Assembly: GCF_002250835.2 (NCBI RefSeq)
Contig: NZ_NOJY02000013.1
Span: 46,373-110,372, forward strand
Length of the DNA: 64,000 bases
Direction: 5' to 3'
DNA from: Romboutsia weinsteinii
Lineage (GTDB): Bacteria > Bacillota > Clostridia > Peptostreptococcales > Peptostreptococcaceae
Positions 35,095 through 42,569 of this stretch are shown piece by piece. Under the pieces are notes generated by a model that saw nothing but the letters and a program-made list of their open reading frames with translations, did no database searches and was not told where the DNA came from. The translations under genes were made by a program, and so were the position numbers. Position 1 is the stretch's first letter. Each line of letters begins with the position of its first letter.

Positions 35095-35775
35095 CTATTT
35101 ATTATCCATAGGTACTACCCCAAGTAGTGGAATACCTAAGTGCTTTTCTATGTCTTTCGGTGTCTTCATCTTAGTATCCATATACTCAAGTACAAATACT
35201 ACAAACATACCTATCATAATACCTAATACAGCTGCTATTGCAACATTCATTACTTTGTTAGGCTTTATTGCACCTTCTGGTGTTACAGCTTTATCAATTA
35301 CTTCTACACCATTTGCTTTCATTATTCTTTTTACTTCGCTAGTAAAGGCCTTAGGTACGGCATTGGCTATATCACTAGCTTTTTTAGCATTAGTGTCTTG
35401 TACAGACACTTTTATAATTTGAGTATCTTTAACCGAACTTACACTTATGACTTCTGACAATTCCTCATATGTCATATCTAGCTTTAAGCTTTTTGCAACT
35501 TCATCAAGAACTGATCTGGATTTTATTATTTCTCCATATGTAAGTGCAAGCTTCTGAGCAACATTGATTTGATCACCAGTAAGTGCAGTATTTGTTTCTG
35601 TAGCACTCTCATCTCTACTTACTATTAAAGTAGTACTAGCCTCATATACCGGACTTAATACAAAGAAACTTATAATACCACTTACTACCATAGCTACTAC
35701 TGTTATAAGAGCTATTATCCAAGCCCTCTTTTTAATAATGTAAAAATACTCTCTTAAGTCAATCGTTTCTTCCAT
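35095..35775 (-). CDS. Wzz/CapA-type chain-length and kinase-activator protein
   Basis: This 226-residue protein has two membrane helices (about 17-37 and 175-197) and an extracellular coiled/Wzz domain starting FFVLSPVYEASTTLIVS. The cytosolic tail (MDTKMKTPKDIEKHLGIPLL) contacts the BY-kinase, as in YwqC/CpsC. It controls polymer length and activates the kinase encoded 13 bases downstream. Confidence 0.92.
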   Translation of the reverse strand: MEETIDLREYFYIIKKRAWIIALITVVAMVVSGIISFFVLSPVYEASTTLIVSRDESATETNTALTGDQINVAQKLALTYGEIIKSRSVLDEVAKSLKLDMTYEELSEVISVSSVKDTQIIKVSVQDTNAKKASDIANAVPKAFTSEVKRIMKANGVEVIDKAVTPEGAIKPNKVMNVAIAAVLGIMIGMFVVFVLEYMDTKMKTPKDIEKHLGIPLLGVVPMDNK

Positions 35776-35799
35776 CTTTTATCTCCTATACTTAGATTT

Positions 35800-36768
35800 T
35801 TACTCTTCTTCAAAGTCTATATTATTAAATATAAAATCATTTAATACTTTTAAATTACTGTCCTTATCCCACTTAATGATCCAACCTTTACCTTCTAAAT
35901 TTGCTGGATTTTTATATACTGGGAACTCCATACTTTTTATATCAGCTTGACCAATCTTTAATACTCTGTATCCAAGAGAAATAAGATCTGTTGGACTTAG
36001 ATTTGTCTTAGTGTTTTTCATTGCTGAATCTAACATCTTTATATACTCATCTATTCCAGTTTTTTGAACTTTGACAAGTGCAGCCTCTACGACTTCTCTT
36101 TGCCTCGCATCCCTTGCGTAAGCACTATCTTGGTATCTAATTCTACTAAATGCAAGTGCTTGATATCCATTTAGATGTTGTTTACCAGTTCCTTTTACTA
36201 GTTCTATTGGAGCTTTACCCTTCTTAGTATCTAGTACATAACAACCTGGTATAGTATTGTTCAATATTGTTAAGTCATTTGATGTTACTTCTACCTCCAC
36301 TCCACCAATAATATCTATAATATCTATAAATGAAGCAAAGTTTACAGTTACATACTTATCAATATCTAACTCAAAGTTACTCTCTATCGTATCTAATAAA
36401 AGCTCTGGTCCTTCATAAGCATAAGCATGAGTAAGCTTCTCTGTACTATAACCTTCTATATCAACATAAGTATCTCTAGCTAAAGAAGTAAGCTTTAAGT
36501 TCTTATGCTTATTATCTATAGTAAGAATCATCATAGAGTCAGATCTATTACCTCTGTCCAACTTGTCACCATCCACACCCACTAGAAGTATGTTAGTTAT
36601 ATCTTTATTTGTATTTGCATCTTCTTTTATCTCTTCATTTTTACTCTTTGTGTCTTCATCTGGAACGTACATGGAATTTAACTTGAAATATAAATATCCC
36701 CCAACTGCTGCCGGAATCGCAAATAGAAATGCTACTAAAGTCAATACTATCTTTTTAGTTTTACCCAT
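35800..36768 (-). CDS. LytR-CpsA-Psr (LCP) family glycopolymer ligase
   Basis: This 322-residue protein has an N-terminal membrane helix (IVLTLVAFLFAIPAAVGGYLY) and an LCP domain with GNRSDSMMILTID, SLARDTYVDIEG and RIRYQDSAYARDARQRE. It is the first gene of the polysaccharide operon, 24 bases upstream of the Wzz-type gene. It is similar in layout to the LCP gene at 14687, so the locus is bracketed by two LCP genes. This suggests that the polymer is attached to peptidoglycan. Confidence 0.92.
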   Translation of the reverse strand: MGKTKKIVLTLVAFLFAIPAAVGGYLYFKLNSMYVPDEDTKSKNEEIKEDANTNKDITNILLVGVDGDKLDRGNRSDSMMILTIDNKHKNLKLTSLARDTYVDIEGYSTEKLTHAYAYEGPELLLDTIESNFELDIDKYVTVNFASFIDIIDIIGGVEVEVTSNDLTILNNTIPGCYVLDTKKGKAPIELVKGTGKQHLNGYQALAFSRIRYQDSAYARDARQREVVEAALVKVQKTGIDEYIKMLDSAMKNTKTNLSPTDLISLGYRVLKIGQADIKSMEFPVYKNPANLEGKGWIIKWDKDSNLKVLNDFIFNNIDFEEE

Positions 36769-36877
36769 TTTTCTATACCTCTTTTGTATATTTTTTCGGT
36801 TTATTGGTAATTAATTACATATTTGTAATTATTATACATTCAGTATAATAACATTATTTATATGTCTTGTATATATA

Positions 36878-36894
36878 TTCGACATTCTTAGACA
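36878..36894 (-). promoter_or_regulatory. Tandem Spo0A-box-like sites upstream of the polysaccharide operon
   Basis: The minus strand reads TGTCTAAGAATGTCGAA here. That is a perfect 0A box (TGTCGAA, 36878-36884) and a one-mismatch copy (TGTCTAA, 36888-36894), placed exactly 10 bases apart. They lie 110-126 bases upstream of the first gene of the operon, in a 201-bp gap without other genes. Same-face tandem boxes are common at Spo0A targets; binding is inferred. Confidence 0.45.
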
Positions 36895-36969
36895 TGTTTT
36901 TTGTAACTTTTTCTTTACTTTTGTTATAATTTATGTTTTTACGTACTTTTTTATATTATTCATACATAT

Positions 36970-37890
36970 TTATTCCGGTGGGATTGTATCACCTGTACCT
37001 GTTTCTCCGCCACTTCCTGCTTCACCACCAGAGCTGCCATTTCCTCCACCTGAGTTCTCACTACCTGTTGATCCGTTCTCTGAATTATCGCTACCGCTTC
37101 CACCAGATCCTCCTGACGAACCATTACTATCAGAGTTGCCACCTTCATTTCCAGTAGATCCATTTCCTGAACCACTGTTATTAGATCCACCATTACCAGT
37201 ACTTCCACTACTACCCGAACCACTTCCTGAGCCTCCAGTTCCAGGTCTATTTGTTGATCCACTTCCACTCGAATTACTTCCTGATCCTCCAGTATTAGGT
37301 CTGTTTGTTGAGCCACTTCCACTCGAACTACTCCCTGATCCTCCAGTATTAGGTCTATTTGTTGAGCCAGATCCGCTAGTTCCTGGTCTACTAGTAGAAC
37401 TCCCTGCGCTAGTATTATTTGATGTTCCACTTTCTTGACTAGATTCTCTACTCTCATCTTCCTTATCTTCTTCAGTAGTACTGATCTCTATCTTGCCTAT
37501 AGTAATAGCACCATTTCCAACAGTATAATCTCCAATCTTGTTAGTCTTAAAAAATTCCACAGGTATATAATTCTTCTCACTCTTTTTCATAGCTTTAGTA
37601 GCTTTCGGCACAACAAATCCATCTACCTCATCAGTATCCAATGCAACATACTTATCATTGATCTTGGCAAAAGAACTACCTTCACCAACCTCAACCTTAT
37701 TAGTTCCTATACTAATAACGATACTATCATCATTATCTGTTAACTTACCGCCCAGCTTCTTACTAAACTCCTCTACTGAAACATACTCAATTCCACTTTC
37801 CTTAAGAGTCTTTACTGTATCTGCCCATACTAGCGCAGTGCTGCTGACCATACCTACTACTGTTAATGCAGCGATCTTTCTTTTCTTCAT
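36970..37890 (-). CDS. Secreted protein with copper-amine-oxidase-N-like domain and Ser/Gly repeat tail
   Basis: This 306-residue protein has a signal peptide (MKKRKIAALTVVGMVSSTALVWA). A domain of about 110 residues follows (YVSVEEFSKKLGGKLTDNDD ... YIPVEFFK), resembling the repeat unit named after copper amine oxidase N-termini, which is common in clostridial surface proteins. It ends in a roughly 150-residue Ser/Gly/Asn-rich low-complexity tail with an 18-residue repeat. No sortase signal or membrane tail is visible. It is in tandem with the gene at 37906 (15-base gap). Function is unknown; a structural or wall-associated role is likely. Confidence 0.65.
   Translation of the reverse strand: MKKRKIAALTVVGMVSSTALVWADTVKTLKESGIEYVSVEEFSKKLGGKLTDNDDSIVISIGTNKVEVGEGSSFAKINDKYVALDTDEVDGFVVPKATKAMKKSEKNYIPVEFFKTNKIGDYTVGNGAITIGKIEISTTEEDKEDESRESSQESGTSNNTSAGSSTSRPGTSGSGSTNRPNTGGSGSSSSGSGSTNRPNTGGSGSNSSGSGSTNRPGTGGSGSGSGSSGSTGNGGSNNSGSGNGSTGNEGGNSDSNGSSGGSGGSGSDNSENGSTGSENSGGGNGSSGGEAGSGGETGTGDTIPPE
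37222..37383 (-). repeat. 54-bp coding tandem repeat
   Basis: About three copies of a 54-base unit encode 18 residues of the form GSGSTNRPNTGGSGSSSS. The copies differ by few bases, so the array is recent and may vary in number between strains. Confidence 0.7.
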
Positions 37891-37905
37891 AAAAATCCCC
37901 CTCTT

Positions 37906-38631
37906 CTAATTAATTTTTTCGTATTGATTTTTGATTACTGTATCTTTATAATTTCCATCATACTCAAAGCTTTTACTCTTATCTTCATCTGTATAAGCCA
38001 CTATATTAAGTATAGAAATATTCTTACTTGGGTTTAGCTCCTTGATATTTTGTCCTAAAAACTTAATCTGTGCCAGTGCTTCATCTGCCTTATCTACACC
38101 TTTAAGCATAAGCTCTATATTAGTTACTCCTTCAATATTTTTCATAGATATTACCTCGTAGTCACTAGGTACGCTATCTATTTCTTTTTCTACTTTGCTG
38201 TACTCCATCATCTTAATAGTAGATTCGTCTACTGGAACAATAAGCTTCTCTACAACTTTACCTCTTTCTTCAATAGACATTTCCTTTACACTAGTTGCCA
38301 CATCTTTATCTGTAAAAAGACACACCTCGTAATTTGCTTTGAATTTTTCTTCTTCATTTTTTAGGTTTTTAATTAACTCTGCAGCCTCCTTTGAGCTAAT
38401 TTCCCTTTTTAAAAACACACTATAAACAACCTGCTTTCCTTCATCAACTCTACTAATTACCTCGTAATCATCTTTACTCAAGCTTGACACTTCAACACTG
38501 TTTTCAGTAGATACATATGATTTTTGGTTGAATTTAGTGTCTCCTTGCATCATAGTAAAACCAAGTGTAATCACTATTGTACCTAGTACAGACACAGTAA
38601 CTATTCTTTTTTCATTTTTATTAAGCTTCAT
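37906..38631 (-). CDS. Exported protein with an internal duplication, unknown function
   Basis: This 241-residue protein has an N-terminal hydrophobic segment (IVTVSVLGTIVITLGFTMM) that acts as signal or anchor. The rest holds two related units of about 80-85 residues. Each begins DYEVIS, continues with a strand-rich stretch and a helix (KEAAELIKNLKNEEEKF / ADEALAQIKFLGQNIKEL), and ends in LFTDKD or AYTDED. I do not recognise the family. It is upstream of and probably co-transcribed with the Ser/Gly-rich protein gene. Confidence 0.6.
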   Translation of the reverse strand: MKLNKNEKRIVTVSVLGTIVITLGFTMMQGDTKFNQKSYVSTENSVEVSSLSKDDYEVISRVDEGKQVVYSVFLKREISSKEAAELIKNLKNEEEKFKANYEVCLFTDKDVATSVKEMSIEERGKVVEKLIVPVDESTIKMMEYSKVEKEIDSVPSDYEVISMKNIEGVTNIELMLKGVDKADEALAQIKFLGQNIKELNPSKNISILNIVAYTDEDKSKSFEYDGNYKDTVIKNQYEKIN

Positions 38632-38721
38632 ATTGTTCCCCCTATTTCGACTATATCCTTTATATTGTATGCTCTGATTGAATTTTTTTCAATATTTTAC
38701 CAATTTTATTGTAAATTAATA

Positions 38722-38755
38722 TAAAAAAGCATACTCTTTCTAAAAAGAGTATGCT
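38722..38755 (-). terminator. Terminator overlapping the end of the LuxR-type gene
   Basis: AGCATACTCTTT (38728-38739) pairs with AAAGAGTATGCT (38744-38755), and a T-run follows on the minus strand (38722-38728). The stop codon of the gene lies in the hairpin. Confidence 0.8.
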
Positions 38756-39420
38756 CCTTGTTTCCCATATTGCATCATACTATTAAACTCTACTTCTTGC
38801 CCCAAATTGACTATTTTATAATTATCTTTTACATATATAATTGCGTCTTTTCTATTTTTTAAATTTAACTTATTAAAAATACTACTAACATGCTTTTTTA
38901 CTGTATACTCTGTAATATGAAGATTTCCAGCAATTTGTCTATTATTCATTCCTTCACTAACTAAACATAGTACTTCTCTTTCTCTCATGGTTAGTATCTC
39001 GATTTTATTTCTTGATCCCATATCAAGTACTTCTGGTAATAGGTCAGTATCATATATTTTCTTTCCTCCTAAGATTCTATTAACACTATAAATAAAATCA
39101 TCTTTATCCCCTATATCTAATATATAACCATCTAATCCTAAAGTAACTGATTTCACAAAGATGTCTTTGTTTTTGCTAGAATCTAAAATCATAACTTTTA
39201 TATTGTTGTGCATCTCCTTTATCTCACTAACTACTTCAAGTTGATCGACACTATTATTATGCACATCCAAAAATGCAAAATCCATATTTATCAAAGCAGA
39301 ACTCTTAAGCTCCCTCATGTTGGATATTGATATTATGAAAGCATCTTCAAACATGTTGTTAAATAGATTAGATAATGCCTCCCTAATTATAAAAGATTCT
39401 GATACTAATAAAATGTTCAT
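38740..39420 (-). CDS. LuxR-type regulator with degenerate receiver domain
   Basis: About 226 residues from ATG 39420 (MNILLVSESF), preceded by GGAGGAGG. A longer frame upstream reads through a structured leader and is not favoured. The C-terminal GerE/LuxR HTH is clear: LTMREREVLCLVSEGMNNRQ ... TEYTVKKHVSSIFNKLNLKNR. The N-terminal half has the receiver fold but lacks the acidic pair (SES in place of DD) and the conserved Lys (Asp102 instead). Asp52 is kept at the phospho-acceptor position. It probably does not respond to ordinary phosphorylation. It has a paralogue at 39803. Confidence 0.82.
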   Translation of the reverse strand: MNILLVSESFIIREALSNLFNNMFEDAFIISISNMRELKSSALINMDFAFLDVHNNSVDQLEVVSEIKEMHNNIKVMILDSSKNKDIFVKSVTLGLDGYILDIGDKDDFIYSVNRILGGKKIYDTDLLPEVLDMGSRNKIEILTMREREVLCLVSEGMNNRQIAGNLHITEYTVKKHVSSIFNKLNLKNRKDAIIYVKDNYKIVNLGQEVEFNSMMQYGKQGAYSF

Positions 39421-39430
39421 AATTCCTCCT

Positions 39431-39546
39431 CCAAAAAACGGAAAAACCGCCTTATTCCTGTTGTTTAGAAAAGTCGGTTGCACTATTGGCTCCATATATC
39501 CCAAGTGCCCATATACAGGATATACTTCCTTGCCTCATTTTCGGTT
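39431..39546 (-). ncRNA. Structured 5' leader before the LuxR-type gene
   Basis: The leader is visibly structured on the minus strand. AACCG (39542-39546) can pair with CGGTT (39445-39449), closing the element. A second copy of AACCG (39475-39479) could compete for the same CGGTT. GCACTTGG ... CCAATAGTGC forms an internal hairpin near 39478-39510. A short GGCGG-U5-CCG-U6 stretch ends it just before the ribosome-binding site. GC content is higher than in the flanking intergenic DNA. It looks like a cis-regulatory RNA, but I cannot match it to a named class. Confidence 0.45.
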
Positions 39547-39802
39547 ATTAAGTAGTATATAATACCTCTCTTTTAAAAATATTACCATAATTTATATAAT
39601 ATTTCTTCTATTTTCGTTCATCAATTCTATACATAAATTACATTTTTTTTTAAAATAGTTCAATTTATTATCATTTTTTATATTAATAAAAATTTTACTG
39701 TATGTAATTATTTTTTTTTCTATCTAAATAAGTTGTAATTTGTATAATTAAAACTTTTTAATAAGTATTAGTTAAATTACAATTGTATTCAATTATTTTT
39801 TA

Positions 39803-40417
39803 TTATACATTAGTATAATTATCTTTATAATATATAATAACCTCTTGCCTACTCTTTAGATTAAGCTTATGTAATATACTGCTTATATGCTTTTTTACAG
39901 TATACTCTGTAATATGTAAGTTATTAGCTACCTCCTTGTTGCTCAAACCATAGACAACTTGGTTGAATACTTCTTTTTCTCTTCCAGTTAAAATTATTGA
40001 CTCTAGTTCTCCTCTTTTATTAAATATAGACTCTACCATCTCTGTATCATAGTAACTCTTTCCACGCATGATTCGCTTTACTATGTAGATAAAATCTTCC
40101 TTATTATAAATATTTATAATATATCCATCTACTCCAAGTTTTGTTGCTTTAGTAAATGTAGATTGATTTTTTCCTAGATCCAAGATAAGTATTTTGAGTT
40201 CACTATTGACATTTTTATAAGAACATATATTTTCTAAATCAATTAAGTTATCTTTATCCGTTTCCATAAATACGAAGTTATACTCATTTAGTTCATCTGA
40301 TGGCATTTCGTTAAAGTTTGAAATAACCTTAATTTTATCTATATTAAATTCGGTTTTAAATACACTTGCAATTGATTCGCTTACAATAAATGACTTTGAA
40401 ATTATTAATAAATTCAT
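39803..40417 (-). CDS. LuxR-type regulator with Glu at the phospho-acceptor position
   Basis: This 204-residue paralogue of the gene at 38740 has the same length domains and the same TEYTVKKHISSILHKLNLKSR HTH. In the receiver the phospho-acceptor Asp is replaced by Glu52 (FVFMET against FAFLDV in the paralogue). The acidic pair is SKS, and the conserved Lys is Asn. Glu at this position often mimics the phosphorylated state, so the protein may be constitutively active. The two genes are separated by about 380 bases of AT-rich DNA and the leader element. Confidence 0.82.
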   Translation of the reverse strand: MNLLIISKSFIVSESIASVFKTEFNIDKIKVISNFNEMPSDELNEYNFVFMETDKDNLIDLENICSYKNVNSELKILILDLGKNQSTFTKATKLGVDGYIINIYNKEDFIYIVKRIMRGKSYYDTEMVESIFNKRGELESIILTGREKEVFNQVVYGLSNKEVANNLHITEYTVKKHISSILHKLNLKSRQEVIIYYKDNYTNV

Positions 40418-40674
40418 CTTTATTCCCCTTAGTTTTACTATATAAAATTTATAGCAATATATTTAGTTTTTTAATATATTGCTATTTATATGGTATCTTA
40501 TACTAAGATATATATATATTCATCTATATGACCATTTTGTATCTACTCATTTACTTATACAGTTTATTAATTTCTTATACTACTTTAGACTACCTAAAAA
40601 TTAGCATAATTTAATATAAATCTACCTTAACTTTACCCATACACTAAGTTAAAATATATCTAAGGGGTGATTTA

Positions 40675-41361
40675 ATGAAAAGCGTCATAAGATGGATAGT
40701 AAATATAGTACTAATAGCAATCATTATCTATTGTGGATATAACATATATCTAAAACTTACCGACTACAAAGAAGCAGATAAGACCTACACTAAAATACAA
40801 GAAATCAAAAATACGGGCAAAGAAGACTTATCTACTCTCAATCCAGACTTTAGAGCTTGGATCAAAGTAGACAACACAAATATTGACTACCCTGTAGTTC
40901 AAGGAAAAGACAACAACTATTATTTAAATAAAGACTTTTACAGTAACAAACTAGGTTCTGGAAGTATATTTATGGATTATAGAAATGATTACAAAAACGA
41001 CCGCAACCTTATAATCTATGGACATAACATGAAAAACAAAACCATGTTTGCTCAATTAGAAAAATTTAAAGATGAAAACTTCTGGAAAGAAAACAACAAA
41101 ATCAGACTTGTTGAAAATGACAAAGAGTATATTTATGAGGTATTCTCAGCTTACTTTGTAAACCCTGATTTTGATTATCTAAGAAATGAGTTTAACAGTG
41201 ATGAAGAATACAAAAATTATCTACAAGCAATAAAATCAAAATCATTATTCTCTTCAGACCTACCTGTAAGTACTGATGATAAGATAATCACTCTTTCTAC
41301 TTGTAGCTATGAATTTAATGATGCTCGTACTGTTATACATGGTAAGCTTATATCTGAATAG
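40675..41361 (+). CDS. srtB: Class B sortase
   Basis: This 228-residue protein has an N-terminal membrane helix (IVNIVLIAIIIYCGYNIYL) and a sortase domain with catalytic His in IYGHNMKN, Cys in LSTCSYEF and Arg in DARTVIHG. NIDYPVVQGKDNNYYLNKDF and the FMDYRN segment are as in C. difficile SrtB, which recognises (S/N)PxTG-type signals. Two fitting substrates are encoded in this window, at 41717 (NPTTG) and 3109 (SPQTG). AAGGGGTG precedes the start. It is convergent with the NPTTG gene. Confidence 0.95.
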   Translation: MKSVIRWIVNIVLIAIIIYCGYNIYLKLTDYKEADKTYTKIQEIKNTGKEDLSTLNPDFRAWIKVDNTNIDYPVVQGKDNNYYLNKDFYSNKLGSGSIFMDYRNDYKNDRNLIIYGHNMKNKTMFAQLEKFKDENFWKENNKIRLVENDKEYIYEVFSAYFVNPDFDYLRNEFNSDEEYKNYLQAIKSKSLFSSDLPVSTDDKIITLSTCSYEFNDARTVIHGKLISE

Positions 41362-41656
41362 TATTTAAATAAAAATTTACTGTAAAAGACTTAATTACGT
41401 TACTAAAGTCTCGAAAACAATATTTTACGACATTTTTAATATATTTAATATAAATAAATTCTAGTATTCTATTTTAGATAATAAAACTTACTTGTTTATT
41501 TTTTCAAAATATTAAATTATATAATTATTACTAAATTAGTAAAATCCTCTCTTGAGAATTGATATGTTTTTATAAAGTTTTATAGATTAGTAATGTATGA
41601 ATCATATATCATAAATTATTATATAAAATTTTATTACATATATAGTTAAACAATAA

Positions 41657-41695
41657 ATGAGGGATAAACTTAAATTTATTAAGCTCATCCCTCAT
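41657..41695 (-). terminator. Terminator of the NPTTG gene
   Basis: ATGAGGGAT (41657-41665) pairs with ATCCCTCAT (41687-41695), with CTTAA/TTAAG inside. On the minus strand it is followed by TTATTGTTT. It also lies beyond the srtB gene on the other strand. Confidence 0.7.
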
Positions 41696-41716
41696 GTTAG
41701 AAACAATAATTATTAA

Positions 41717-42568
41717 CTATTTGCTCTTCTTTTTAAGCAGCACTATTGCTCCAAAAGAAGCTACTGATGCCACTATATATGGAAAGACAGATGCATCTCC
41801 TGTGGTTGGATTATCTTTATTGTTTAATACACCATTATTATTAGTTGCTGGTTTTTCTGGCTTTATTGGTTTTTCTGGATCCGTCGGCTTCTCTGGATCT
41901 GTTGGTTTTCCCGGTTCCGTCGGCTTCTCTGGATCTGTTGGTTCTTCCGGTTCCGTCGGCTTCTCTGGATCTGTTGGTTCTTCCGGTTCCGTCGGCTCCT
42001 CTGGATCTGTTGGCTCTTCCGGTTCCGTCGGCTTCTCTGGCTCTGTTGGTGGAACTGGAGTCGTATTTGTACTATCTATTTTAAATCCTTTATCCCCTAA
42101 TACCTCTACAGACTTTATATCTGTCTCTCTATTAGAATCATTTAAAAGCTTTAACATAGTTTTACCATTTTCTAAATTAGGAACTACATTATAATCCACT
42201 CCATCAGTACCTTCTAACTGCATATTTCCTATATCTATACTATTCTTATCATCCACTAAGTTTCCTTTAGATGTTACATATATATCTACAGTATTATTAC
42301 TTTCATTATACTTATACATTCCTTTTCCACTATTATCTATAGCTTCAGAGAAATCTACAGCTTTTAGTTTTACATCTCCTTCGATCTTTAAACTAATCTG
42401 AAAAGACTTTGCTATAACATTTGCTTCTTTTATTGACACATTTATAGTATCTCCATTTACACCTACACGCTCTAAGCTAGCAGAGTTACTTGCATATGTA
42501 TTAGAAATTAATAATGAGGACATTAATCCAGTTATAATAAGAGGCTTGATTACTTTTTTTATCTTCAT
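41717..42568 (-). CDS. Cell-wall-anchored protein with cohesin-like domain (NPTTG motif)
   Basis: About 283 residues. ATG 42568 is chosen because GGGGAGGAG precedes it; the start lies 1 base past the protease stop, so the two are coupled. After the signal peptide there is one beta-rich domain (about 27-170: NVSIKEANVIAKSFQISLKI ... NTVDIYVTSKGNLV). Its strand pattern resembles cohesins. A PTEPEKPTEPEEPTDPEEP-type stalk of 12-residue repeats follows. The sorting signal is NPTTG, a hydrophobic segment and KKKSK. It would be linked to peptidoglycan by SrtB. The cohesin assignment is inference; wall anchoring is well supported. Confidence 0.78.
   Translation of the reverse strand: MKIKKVIKPLIITGLMSSLLISNTYASNSASLERVGVNGDTINVSIKEANVIAKSFQISLKIEGDVKLKAVDFSEAIDNSGKGMYKYNESNNTVDIYVTSKGNLVDDKNSIDIGNMQLEGTDGVDYNVVPNLENGKTMLKLLNDSNRETDIKSVEVLGDKGFKIDSTNTTPVPPTEPEKPTEPEEPTDPEEPTEPEEPTDPEKPTEPEEPTDPEKPTEPGKPTDPEKPTDPEKPIKPEKPATNNNGVLNNKDNPTTGDASVFPYIVASVASFGAIVLLKKKSK
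41862..42048 (-). repeat. 36-bp coding tandem repeat (Pro/Glu/Thr stalk)
   Basis: Near-identical 36-base units, each built from two 18-base halves, encode the 12-residue period PTEPEEPTDPEK. It forms the wall-spanning stalk of the NPTTG protein, and the copy number is likely to vary. Confidence 0.8.
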
Positions 42569-42569
42569 C

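Noticed and set aside
36960..37457. 165-codon minus-strand ORF rich in Val/Glu
   Set aside because: It is a shifted frame over the 54-bp repeats of the Ser/Gly-rich secreted protein gene.
39421..39504. 28-residue N-terminal extension of the LuxR-type regulator
   Set aside because: The extension reads through the structured leader, while ATG 39420 has a perfect GGAGGAGG site and aligns with the start of the paralogue.
41862..42048. Regular repeats that look like a CRISPR array
   Set aside because: They are contiguous 36-base units without spacers and encode a Pro/Glu/Thr stalk in frame.
41694..42194. 166-codon plus-strand ORF with Gly/Ser/Phe repeats
   Set aside because: It is the antisense of the Pro/Glu/Thr repeat in the NPTTG protein gene, which has a signal peptide and sorting signal.
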